Assembly (NCBI GenBank): GCA_017506865.1
Contig: JAFCMP010000557.1
Coordinates: 1-64,000 of the forward strand
From: Tribonema minus
Lineage: Eukaryota; Sar; Xanthophyceae; Tribonematales; Tribonemataceae
DNA length: 64,000 nucleotides
Reading direction: 5' to 3'
Shown piece after piece: positions 11,001 to 20,784 of the stretch (positions are counted from its first letter, which is position 1; each line of letters opens with the position of its first letter). The position numbers were made by a program, and so were the translations under genes. The notes beneath the pieces were generated by a model that was given only the letters and a program-made list of their open reading frames with translations, made no database searches and was not told the DNA's origin.

Positions 11001-14000
11001 CCATGATGCGGTCATGATGTACTTAGTCCTCGTCTTCAGACCTGGTGGAGGAGCGCGCCTCTGTTGCCATCAACACTTGGAGGCTCACATGGCCAAGGTA
11101 GCTTATCGCCCATGGTGACGGTAATGGTTTTACAGTTTTCACCCTGCTCATCTAACTCACTTGGTCAATGCTGGTCCAGCAGGGCACCTGCGCCGCCGTC
11201 GGCGCCGCCTTCTCCATCAGCGTCAAGTCAGATATCGACATTGTTCACATTGCCACGGTGTGTCGCTGCAAGCTCAAAGAGTAATCCCCCGCTGAGCGCC
11301 GTAAACTCCCCCCCCCCCCCCCCCACGCACCAAACCCCCGCAGGTCCAGGACGCGGCGTTCGGCGGCGCCGCCCCCGCCGCCGCCGCCGCGCCCGCCGCC
11401 GCCGCCGCCCCCCGCCGCCGCCGCCGCCCCCGCCCCTGCGGCGCCGCTCAACGACGGCCGCGTCGTCGCCAGCGGCCACGCCAAGAAGCTCGCGTCCGAC
11501 ATGGGCGTGGACCTGCGCGCCGTCGCCGGCAGCGGCCCCGGCGGCCGCATCGTCGCGTCCGACGTCGAGGCGGCCAAGGGCGGCGGCGGCAGCGCTGCTG
11601 CCGCCGCGCCCGCGTGGACGCCCGCCCCCGGCGTCGTCGCAGGTGAGAGATGCGGGCGCGTGCGTCGTTGGTTGTGCTCTGCTGCTGCGCGCGTATTCGA
11701 GAAGAGATGTTGAAGTAGTGCCGAGCAGAGGCGGCCAAGGGCGGCGGCGGCGGCGGCGGCGCTGCCGCGCCCGCGTAGACTCCTTCCCCCGGCGTCGTGA
11801 CAGGTGAGAGCAGCGGGGGCGTGCGGCGTTGGTTGTGCGCTGCTGCTGCGCGCGTATTCGAGAAGAGATGTTGTTGAAGTAGTGCCGAGCGGAGGCAGCC
11901 GAAGGCGGCGGCGGCGGCCGTGTGTGTGTGAGGACACCTTGCTCCCAAGGTCATCGCGGGTGAGAGGGCAAGAGAGAGAGCGGTCCGCAGGGCAGCTTTG
12001 GCGCGCAGGCACGGTGACCGGTGACAGCGCACGGGCTTGTTGCAGAAGCGCCTCGTGAAGTGCGCGCGAAGCGCCTTGCGCGAAGCGCCTTGCGCGCCGT
12101 TCACGCGCACATGTGCGGATGCGTCCGCCGGTGCGCATGACAGTTGAATCTGATCGCACTGACCCCTCTGCATTGTCCGTCTGCCTCGCACGCTGCCGCG
12201 CGCACGCGCACTCCCTGGCATCCCCCGCAATCAGAATCATCGCCCATTGTTGACATCGCCCGCCCACGCATTGACCATTGCCATCGTGACTGGGTGCCAT
12301 AATCACGATGAGCCACCGGTCGCATGCAACACATGCGAGCATGCTACACATTCTCTTGAAATGACCCGTACTGTCGTTGCTGACGCACAACCCTTTCGCT
12401 GCCCCCGCCCGCCCGCCGCTGCCGCGCCGCGCATCCTCTCGAAATGACCCGTACCGCCGTTGCTGACGCACAACCCCCTTTGCCGCCCCCGCCCGCGCTG
12501 CCGCTTCTGCGCCGCTGCTGCCGCGACGCGCAGCAACGCCCCGCGCCAAGGCGCTCGCCAAGAGCAAGGGCATCGACGTCACCACGCTCAAGGGCACGGG
12601 CAACTTTGGCCGCGTGACTGAGGCTGATGTCATGGCGGCGGCGGGCATTGCGCCCAAGAAGGCGGCGGCGCCGGCGCCGGCGGCGGTGGCCGCCAGCAGC
12701 GGGCGCGAGATACCGACGCTGCCGGATGGGCCCAAGGCTATGGACGGGATGCAGAAGGCTGTCGCCAAGAACATGGAAGCAGGTACATTTTCATTTTTCG
12801 TTGACTGTAATGTGGTTTTGGTGGCGGGGAGTAGTTTAATGTGAGCAGGTGCAGTTTGTGTGTTGGTCCTGTGGTGCACAGTGAGAGCCTAGGTGAATGC
12901 GCTTGGAAATCGGCACTGTCCAACAGCCCCAAGGCGATGGACGGCATGTAGAAGGCCGTTGCCAAGAACATGGAAGCAGGTGCGGTTTTGTGGCTTCATT
13001 GAAGTGTGTGTTTCGGCGGCAGGGAGCAGTATGTGGAGCAGGTGCGGTTTGTCGTGGGTGAAAGGTGAAAGGTACGGGTTGAAGCATCCAGTGGCAGACA
13101 GCGAGGGTTATGGTGAATGCACTCACCTTGAACATCGACGCTACCCGCCAGACCTGAGGCTAAAAAAGCACGCAGAAGGCTGCCGGCAACAACATGAAGT
13201 CAGGTGCAGTTTGCCTCACCAAACAAGCATTGAAAGTGCAACAGACATCGGCAAGTCTTGCTGGCTCATTGGTGAATGCACTGTCCCGCACATTGGGTTT
13301 GTGATGAGCGCTACGGCTTTGTCAAGTGTCAAAGGCGCTGTCGGGGTTATTACCGCTGCATCTGACAATCTCCACCGCCGTGTGCCATGATGTGATTCAT
13401 GCCGCATGTTTCCATTACCGGCGCAGCAGCGCGCGCCTGTGCTCTGGCACTGCCCAATGGTGTGAAGTTAAGCTCACTACGCCAGGGATGGTCCACAGCT
13501 CGTGTTGCAGCGCACGCGTGTGCTTGTGTGCTTGGGAGAGAAAATGTACCTAATGGCAGGCACATGACTGACCTCCAGCCTGACAAGCTCTGCCTGACCC
13601 ACTCGACGCATCACGCGCGAAGCGGACGTACCAACACTGTCCTTGTGCACACACACACTCGCTGTTGAAGAGGGCAGCAAGCGCGCATGAGCTGCTGGGC
13701 ACACTGCGAACGTGAACCGCAGTCACATCATCGCTTGTACTTGCGCACTCACTGCCTGATGGTGACGTGCAGTTGAAGTTGACGTGCCACTCTGCTGCGA
13801 CGCACGCGCGCTCACTCAAGAAGGGGCTAGCAAGGGAGGCGCATGGCTCCGGCACGCTCTACTCAAGCTGCTCTGCGCGTCACAGCCAGCCTGTCACAAC
13901 ACAGTCTCATCAAGGCTTGTGCTTGCGCATGCATTCCCCGTTGGCGCGCGCGCGCAGGCATGGACGTACCCGTCTTCCGCGTCTCGCGCAGGATCCGCAC

Positions 14001-14568
14001 AGACGCGTTCGACGACCTGTACCGCCAGCTCAAGCCGCGCGGCGTCACCGTCTCGGCGCTGCTCGCCAAGGCCGCGGCGCTCGCGCTCGAGGCGCACCCC
14101 ATCGTGAACGCTGCGTACGCGCCGGGGCAGATCGTCTACAAGGGCGAGATCAACATAGCCATGGCGGTCGCGATCGACGGCGGGCTCATGACGCCGACGC
14201 TCAAGCGCGCGAACGAGATGTCCATCCTCGCGCTCTCCGCCGCGTGGAAGGACCTCGTGGGCAAGGCCAAGGCCAAGTCGCTCAAGCCGGACGAGTACAA
14301 CTCGGGCACGTTCTACATCTCCAACCTCGGCATGTTCGGCGTCTCGGACTTCGGCGCGCTGCTGCCGTCCGGCGCGGGCTCCATCCTCGCCATCGGCGGC
14401 GCGCTGCCGACCGTCGTGCAGCGCGCGGATGGTACCTTTGGGACCGTCAAGGAGATGACGGTCACCATCACGTGCGACCACCGCCACATCTACGGCGCGG
14501 ACGCCGCGGAGTTCCTGCGCACGTTCGCGGACCTGCTCGAGAACAACTGCGCGCAGCTGCTGCTGTGA
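5073..14568 (+). CDS. Dihydrolipoyl acetyltransferase (E2) of the plastid pyruvate dehydrogenase complex
   Basis: Seven exons: 5073-5345, 7365-7562, 9213-9380, 10240-10407, 11344-11642, 12534-12782 and 13958-14568, about 654 residues. E2 moves the acetyl group from pyruvate to CoA for plastid fatty-acid synthesis. Residues 1-57 are a presequence: signal peptide ending CAVA, then FVP, then a Ser/Arg/Ala-rich transit peptide. Lipoyl domain 1 carries MPALSSTMTEGK and the lipoyl lysine in ESDKADM (K103, exon 2). Lipoyl domain 2 repeats both (K227, exon 4). Next come two E3-binding-like domains (ASGHAKKLASDMGVD in exon 5, TPRAKALAKSKGID in exon 6). The catalytic domain (exon 7) carries STMTEG-type plastid E2 features, NSGTFYISNLGMFGV and the active-site histidine motif DHRHIYGAD. 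All phases agree except one surplus base in the C6 run at 11408-11413 of exon 5. Introns hold many partial exon copies. Confidence 0.93.
6957..7335 (+). repeat. Degenerate tandem repeat of about 65-75 bp in E2 intron 1
   Basis: About five AT-rich units each contain a core like CTTCAAGGTATACTACAA, then AACACT and CACTTTTGGCNGTACCA. They end just before the acceptor of E2 exon 2. Just upstream, at about 6908-6955, is a decayed copy of the exon 2 lipoyl-lysine region (TCGGACAAGGCCGACATG). Confidence 0.75.
7662..8047 (+). repeat. Partial copies of the 3' edge of E2 exon 2
   Basis: After exon 2 (donor at 7563) the sequence encoding AVAVLAESKDGIAA and the following Ala/Gly tract recurs at about 7662-7741, 7824-7880 and, more decayed, 7991-8047. 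The first copy is still followed by a GCAAGT donor-like site. The spacers between copies also resemble each other, so the duplicated unit includes the start of the intron. Confidence 0.8.
8041..8590 (+). repeat. Degenerate repeats of about 200-220 bp in E2 intron 2
   Basis: Two units starting near 8041 and 8252 share CACTGAGCAAGG-like starts, a GGCGGCGGC tract, GCCGTCAGCACNCGCG, and a GTGAGGTGTCATCC block followed by GCAGNACGTGACGTGTGTTGT. A partial third unit lies at about 8515-8590. They are not coding and look like a local duplication series. Confidence 0.6.
8999..9093 (+). repeat. Copy of the acceptor and 5' edge of E2 exon 3
   Basis: An AG acceptor followed by an Ala/Pro-rich linker ending GGGASGVP, then GVEYV, precedes the true exon 3 (9213) by about 214 bases. 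The copy agrees almost base for base with the exon start but diverges after GTGGAGTACGTG. The block between the copies (CTGCGCTNACGGACACGTGCT) is also duplicated. Use of the upstream acceptor would not give a lipoyl domain. Confidence 0.8.
10489..11257 (+). repeat. Six partial copies of the 3' edge of E2 exon 4
   Basis: The end of exon 4 (encoding VGSAFAIIVKSEADIAK, then donor GTGCGTCACTGA) recurs at 10489-10567, 10606-10666, 10753-10806, 10888-10965, 11041-11097 and 11180-11257. Three of the copies keep the GCCAAGGTGCGTCACTGA or GCCAAGGTGAGC junction. The later ones are more decayed (GCCAAGGCAGG, GGCCAAGGTAGC, GCCACGGTGTGT). Spacers repeat ACTGACACTTGAAGT. A decayed copy of the exon's 5' part sits upstream at about 10090-10162. 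Confidence 0.9.
11719..11960 (+). repeat. Two partial copies of the 3' edge of E2 exon 5
   Basis: The exon 5 end (GAGGCGGCCAAGGGCGGC through GGCGTCGTCGCAG, donor GTGAGAG) is repeated at about 11719-11802 and 11880-11959. The first 75 bases of the intron (GCGCGTATTCGAGAAGAGAT, then TTGAAGTAGTGCCGAGC) repeat too, so the unit spans the junction. The first copy contains an in-frame TAG. Confidence 0.85.
12907..13202 (+). repeat. Two partial copies of the 3' edge of E2 exon 6
   Basis: The exon 6 end (CCCAAGGCTATGGACGGGAT through AACATGGAAGCAG, donor GTACAT) recurs at 12907-12979, with a TAG replacing a CAG codon, and in more decayed form at about 13156-13202. Both copies are followed by GTGCNGTTTG donor-like sequence. 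Confidence 0.85.
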
Positions 14569-15602
14569 GCGTCGCCGCCGCCGTCGCAGCGCGCCATGCC
14601 GCCGCGTTCGCGTCGCCTCGCCGCTAGCGTAGCTACTTAGTGTAAGCGCGCGCGCGCTCATGCCTTCGTTGCTGCTCACATATCCACTGCGGCGGCAGGC
14701 AGCGGCGGCAGGCAGTGGTCGCGGCAGCAGCAGCAGCGCCACGCGCTCTCATCGTCGCTGGCGCTTGCCCCCCCCACCCCACCCCACCCCCCACTGACCC
14801 TGTCCCCGTACCCTGAAGCCGTTCGCAACAACAAACGCTTACTCCGTCTTCTGTGCACTAGTGTCAGTCGCTTCAACGGACCAGTAGTGGATCGCGTGTG
14901 GGACCAACGGTACATTAATATGCGGCACAGCAGTGCCGACTGTGGGGTGTCATGTCAATGAGGCAGAAGGGGGGGGGGTAAGGGGGGTCTGCCCCCCTAC
15001 CTGGGGGGGGGGGAGGGGAGGAAGCTCACCTAGCTCATCTGGTCGCAACTTGCACAGTTTCATGGGGTGACTGCCACACACATGGTAGGCTGCATAAGGC
15101 ACTTGATTCAGGACGTTTACCACAACACCATTACGTCACATTCATGTATGGCAGCGCTGGCAAATGGCCGGACCACACTCTGCTTCAGCTGGTCTCTCTT
15201 GTATGAATTGCTCGACTTTGTGCTTGCATTCTGTGCATCATCTGTTGACACTGCAGAGCACAATATCGAAAGCAATTGGATTGATTGCCAGCGGCAGCTC
15301 AATACGTCATATGCTCTTACCTTGTTGGTGTGTTGCCTCAGTCAAGCAAATCAATACCTACTGTGCTCAGCATGTAGCTAGGGGAGGTGAGCTGTTGGTG
15401 CATACTTGAAGTTGAATGTTACCCTTGGGAAGAAAGCTCGAAGAGCGGCTGCCGTGCGCCGTCTATGTGCGAGAGATCTAACGTCTACAGTGGAAACAGC
15501 ATGATCTGTCTAGCTGGTCGCGCTGGGTTCTGTTGCTGTTCCGGCAGCAAAGATCCACAGCACGAGTTTCACATCAACGAAAGTTGAGCCAGCGCCTGGG
15601 CG
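14569..15602. other. Intergenic between E2 and helicase-like gene
   Basis: This is about 1 kb with no recognisable gene: a C-rich stretch at about 14767-14800, G runs at about 14968-15018, and AT-richer sequence beyond. It should hold the E2 3' UTR and the promoter of the next gene. Confidence 0.5.
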
Positions 15603-15773
15603 ATGGCAGACCAGCTTGCGACCGCCTTGGTCGATGCCTTGGGCCAGACCTTGGGCCAGAACAATATATTCTTGTGCTTGGCGGAGCATGGCAATGTGAA
15701 TGTGCCGGCCGACAGCGTTAGCGGAGTCGTCCACTGCACCACCCCCGACAGTTTGTACCCGCCATGGAGGTAG
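15603..15773 (+). other. 56-codon ORF overlapping the helicase-like start; possible true N-terminus
   Basis: An ATG at 15603 opens a frame whose product reads like real protein (LATALVDALGQTLG, NNIFLCLAEHGNVNV) and stops at 15771-15773, ten bases inside the next frame. The frame starting at 15764 is also open upstream as far as the C5 run at 15742-15746. A 1-base change in that run would join them (HCTTPRQFVPAMEVALS). So this is either an upstream ORF or the true N-terminus of the helicase-like protein cut by an indel. Confidence 0.4.
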
Positions 15774-18700
15774 CTCTGAGCTACCCCTACCCCGCCACAG
15801 CACACATTGTGGGCCTGCTGGGCCCGAATGTGCCCCCCCCTCGCGCTATGGGTACTTTTTTTGCGCAAAAGCTGGCTGAAGCGCAGGCTGGCGAGGGCGC
15901 CGTTGTGCAAGCCATTACGGCAGCACTCCCGGCCGGCACCCAATGCTTTCCCGGGACTCCCCACTCGTTCCTGTGCCCTGGAGGGTACAACGTCATTGTG
16001 TTCATGGTGGGTGTTGCCGAAGGTGGCCGGCGCCGGGTTCGCGCCGATTCCATGGATATAGAGCCCAGGGAGGTGGCTCCGCGCTTGGAGGAGGGGGGCG
16101 ACTTGGATCCGGAGGAGGACGACGAAAGCAGTGACGGTGGGGACCTGCAGGATGCACTGTCGTCGGGGTCCGAGCCCAGCGATGACGATGAACTGGGCGA
16201 TGACCTGTACGACGAGTCCATCGAAGGCAACCGTGCATACCAGCAGGAGGCACCCACGCGCTGTCTGCAGCCGGGCGAGCACCCGATGGTGAGGACCATC
16301 TACACGGTGCTGGGCGCGAGCGGCATCGCCGCGCCCTTCAACGTGCTGGAGGCGCTGCGCAAGATCCAGAAGCTGACCGACGGGGTGCGCGCAGAGCGGG
16401 CGGCGGGCAACCGCGCCGCCACTGCGCGCATGGTCGCCGGCGGCCACTGCCAGAGCGGCAAGTCGGTGATCATCTTTCTCGTCAGCCTGGTTGCCGCCTA
16501 CCACAGGATCCCGCACTTTGTCATCGCCAGGGTGCGTGCACGACAACTCGCCACTCTTGAAGTACTTGTTGAAGCAGTGACCGGACGCGTCTGTGCGCTG
16601 CATAGACGTTCACCCTCTGCTGCTAGACATGTGCAGTATGTATGCAGCAAGTAGGTGCAGCTTATCTAAGGCGCTGTTTCTGGTAATGTCAGTGGCGGCT
16701 TCACTAGCCTCGCTTCAAGGCTGATAACTTGTCTAGCACAAAATGGCCCTCACAACTGACTGCGCTGCTTGCTGGTGCCGCTCGTGCACCACGCAGTTTG
16801 TGAATGGCCGCCGCGACGCCGTTCAGAAGCTTAACAGGTTCCTGGGCCATGCGGTGGCGCACGAGCGCTGGGCGCAGCAGGACATCATGGATTGCCTCGC
16901 TCGCAACAGTGGCTTGCGGGAGGGGTGAGTGACAGCAACACCACCGCATGGCGAATGCAGCTGCTGCCATGAACAATGCACCATTTTGGACTTGTGCCTG
17001 CGGCTGACCATGCTCACCTTGCCAAGTATAGTATGATACAACTTAACCACTGCCGCGCTGCAGTGCAGTCTACAGCAGCACACGGTTTCTAGGTGTGACG
17101 GTAGTTGTAAGAAGCGACTATTAGTAGTAGCATGTGGTGCGCGTAGCGGCTTTGGCGTGCACTGTGACAGTAACTTCATCTTCTGGCTTTCAATCTGGCG
17201 CTGTGCCAACATGGCGCGCTTTCCGTAGGGTTATGATTAGGTTTAACCCACCTAACCCTAAGTCTAACCCCAACCCTAACCCTTGTTGCCGCTCCACCCT
17301 GCCGACAGGAAGCTGCACAGCCTCATGGATGGCGCCACCATGGTCGGCAACGACTCCGGCTACGCCATCAACAACATGTGCCAGATGTACCACGCGCTCC
17401 TGTTCCACGTGCGCAACACGGAGCCCGAGCTGCGCCGCTACGAGTACTTTGTCACGCACGACGAGGCAGACACCCGCTTCCGCTCGCCCGACCGGCAGCT
17501 TCAAGTTGAAGTGGCAACCCGGAACTTCATGTCCAACCCCAACCACTACCCCCTGCTGTCGCTGGAAGTTTCGGGCACCATCGCGCCTCTGCTCATCAAG
17601 ATGCCCGACAAGGAGAACTTTGGGTGGGACAATGTTATCTTCACGGAGCCCGACCTCGACTACGTGTGAGTGTCTGCACGGCTGACGATGCTGCGCAAGC
17701 GAAAAAAACGCAATCTGAGATAGTGGCCGTCACGTACGCGCCTAGCCCTAACCCTTAGGCTATTCCTAACCCAGCGCTTAAACACCATGGTCTGGCACAG
17801 GCTCTTGATCACCTGGCTTCTGCCATCGCCAGACGACGGTGATCGCGGCTAAGGCCGCTTGTGTACACCACGGTGTTCGCGGATAAGACCGCTTGTGTAG
17901 TGTGACGTTCGAGTGTTGAGGCACTTACTAAGTACTCCCAGTAGTACGCCAGGCGCGCACCGCTGCCGTTGACCCGGTCTGCGCACAACGAGTGCGCGCG
18001 TGTGCTCTGGCCGCCGCCGCTGCCGCTCCAACGTCATCCGCCCCCCGTGCTCATTGCGCAGCGGCACCGGCGACATTGACGTACTGCGCGACGTCGCCGG
18101 AAACGCCATCTACCTGGAAGATGGCAACCTCACCCAGGGCAACGGCTACAGCAGCCCGGCCATGCAGACCATGATGGACACTGCCGCAGTCACGCCGCGC
18201 GCGCTGCACATACTCATGGTGACCAGCTACCAGTTCGGCTCTAAGCACAACAACTTCACGCTGGCGCAGCGCGCCCACCGGCACTACCACCGCCACGGCC
18301 AGCCCATTGCCACCGTCATGTTCCACGGCTCCGGCAAGCTCTTCTTTGCGCCGCACGCCGAGGCGCACACTGAAGTGACGCAGGAGTGGGAGGCGGTGGC
18401 CAACGCGCAGCGCGCCGCGCGCGGGCTGCGCGCCGTCCGCGCCGCCGAGTGCGGCGACACCATCAAGTACCTGGACCGCGCGTACCCCGGCGTGCCCATC
18501 TTCGTCTTCTGCTACAAGCCGTACATGCGCTCCATGTCGATGCGCGGCGACGCGCGCGTGCCCACGCACATCACGCTGTACGCCACGCGCGGCATCGCGC
18601 TCGTGGAGGTCATACAGGGCATGCAGCGCGGCTGCGGCAACCAGAGCCAGGCGCTGCGCGCGCAGGGCTTTGCCAAGGTGACCATCCTGACGCAGAAGGC

Positions 18701-20784
18701 GGACTTCGAGTCTGTGGTCGCCAACGCGGTGAGTGCGACGCCGCGCATGGTGCTGCGGTGCCGCACGTGCATGAATCATGGCGCAGCAGAGGGCGCGCCG
18801 AGGGGGCCCACATGCAGCCCGAGCGTTGCACTCTGCGCTGCACACGGCTGGTTGCACAAGACGCCATGACTGCCAGCGCTTGTTGGCGCCTGCAGTGCCG
18901 GTGTGCCCCCGTGCATGTCACTCGTGTTCATTCACAACGCGCCAAGCCAACTGCCACTGCACACCTGTATTGTGCCGCAAAAATAAGTCGCTGAACGGTC
19001 TGTCTGTCCGCGCGCTGCTGCATGACGATAGGCATTTGGTGTTGCAGCCGTTGAGGAATGCGTGTTGACCTCTGTGCGCAAACTTCAAGGTGCAGTAAAC
19101 TTATAAAAAGCATTTTTGCCCCTGACTAATCAATCATTTTGCCCCTGACTAAGAGTGATTGATATTGGAGTGCAAGCCTTACATTCTAGTAGATCAGGGT
19201 GTCTCACAACCCTGACAGTGTGCGCAAAGAACTCGGTCTGCTGCATCACTTCTGGTTCTGTAGGAACACTTGGCCTGTGCATTGCATCGAGTTAACAGTG
19301 TGCAAAAGCCACTGTGGGACCTAGATGCCTTGCGTCATGTTGAGAGCAAGTCCAGGTTGGCCACACAAAATCATGTACTTCGAAGAAGTACTTCCGAAGT
19401 GCTTCATCAAAAGAGTCCGCCGGCGTGCTCATGATTCAATCCGTTGGCGTGCTCATGATTCAAAGTGCGTCATTGCCACTGCGCACCGCCGCCGCCACGC
19501 CACTGGCGGCCAGGCCCTGCTGGACGTCATCCAGGTGCGCCTGCGCAGCGGCCAGAACCTGGCGCAGGCCATCGTGAACCTGCCCGACGACGCCAACCTC
19601 TGCCTCAACCAGCAGCGCAGGCTCGTGCAGCGCGACGCCGTCGACCCCGGCGGCCTCGCCTTCAGCGCGCGCGAGCCCGGCGCGCCGCCGCGCCACGCGC
19701 CGGAGGAGCTCGCCGCGCGCGCTTCGCCGACCTCGACGCCGCCGCGCAGCCCGCGTACATGCCGCCGCCGGAGACGGCGCGGCGCACGCGGCGCGCGCAG
19801 CTGCGGCGCGAGCGCGCCCTGGGCCGCCCGCTGTACCGGCCCGTGCCCGCGCACGAGGTCCTGGCGAAGCTGCTGCGCGGCGTCATGGGGGGCAATGTGC
19901 TCCTCATCGTTGACGATGCGCTGGCCATGCGGCTGCACACCGACGCGCGCAGGGACTGGCAGTACGTCATGGACCGCGTGACGGAGGCCAACGACGGCGG
20001 CGGCAGCGCCGCCCCCTCGCTGCTGGCCCTGCTGCACGGCGCAATCAACCACTTTGCGGACCGCCACGCCGGGCCGTTTGCGCACCCCGGCAGAGTGCCC
20101 TTCGACGCCGAAGCTCTGGTGCTCGGGGATGAGAACATGGTGCTGAGCAGAGCTAGGGGTGCAGACGCGCCGCCGCCGTGCCGCGACCACATCGTGTGGG
20201 ACACGGGCGCGATGGCGGTGCGCGGCGACGCCTATGATCACATGCTGCGCCTGCGCTTTGCCGGCCAGTCGCAGCCCTCCTCCAAGCGCGAGCTCGACAC
20301 CATGCTTCGGCTGGCGTATGACGCTGCACTTGGTCCGGCGGGCGCAGGCGGCGGCGGCGGCGGCGCCACCGCCGCCGCTGCGCTGCCGAAGCGCGCGTCC
20401 GCGGCCGAGGTGTGCAGCATCACTATGCGGGCCTTCTGCAGAGATCTGCGCAGTCTGGTGCGCACTGTCGGCAGCGCGGCGGCGGCGGCGCTGGGCCGCG
20501 GCGGCGGCGGCGGCGGCAACGGGGACAGCAGCGGCGACACCGCCACGTGCAGCGCTGAGTGGCTGATGGCGAACCTGCAGCTGAGCCCGGATCACGCGTG
20601 CCTGACTGACGCCTTCGGGCCCCGCGCGGAATGCCCGCGGCCATTCCAGGTGCTGCCGCTGTACGTGCCCGTCAGCGCGCGCGGCGTCGTGCTGTTGATG
20701 GAGGCGGCGGGCACGCACCACGTCGCCGGCTACCGCCTGAGCGACTTCTTCCTCACCCGCCATGACCCCTTGGAGGCAGTCTGA
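15764..20784 (+). CDS. SF2 helicase-like P-loop ATPase, family not identified
   Basis: Exons: 15764-16531, 16737-16924, 17309-17665, 18062-18728 and 19466-20784; about 1100 residues. The start at 15764 has ideal context (GCCATGG), though the protein may begin at 15603. After an acidic linker there is a Walker A motif GHCQSGKS (residues 227-234), a DEAD-box-like HDEAD (369-373), a motif III-like SGT (407-409) and a later QGMQRGCGNQ in exon 4 that may be motif VI. This order is that of superfamily 2 helicases. The C-terminal 430 residues have no match I recognise. Exon 5 needs two bases removed in the (CG)n run at 19714-19722 (its length is 3n+2); the frame then reads FADLDAAAQPAY and continues to the stop. 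A mobile-element or algal-virus origin is possible but not shown. Introns carry TTAGGG-like motifs, and a small duplication (GCGTGCTCATGATTCAA twice) abuts the last acceptor. Confidence 0.7.

Noticed and set aside
11245-12879. 544-residue minus-strand open frame across the E2 gene
   Set aside because: It is antisense to E2 exons 5 and 6, which have clear domain content, and is full of Ala/Arg/Gly composition caused by GC-rich DNA.
15569-16603. 344-residue minus-strand frame
   Set aside because: It is antisense to the first exon of the helicase-like gene, which carries the Walker A motif and correct splice phase.
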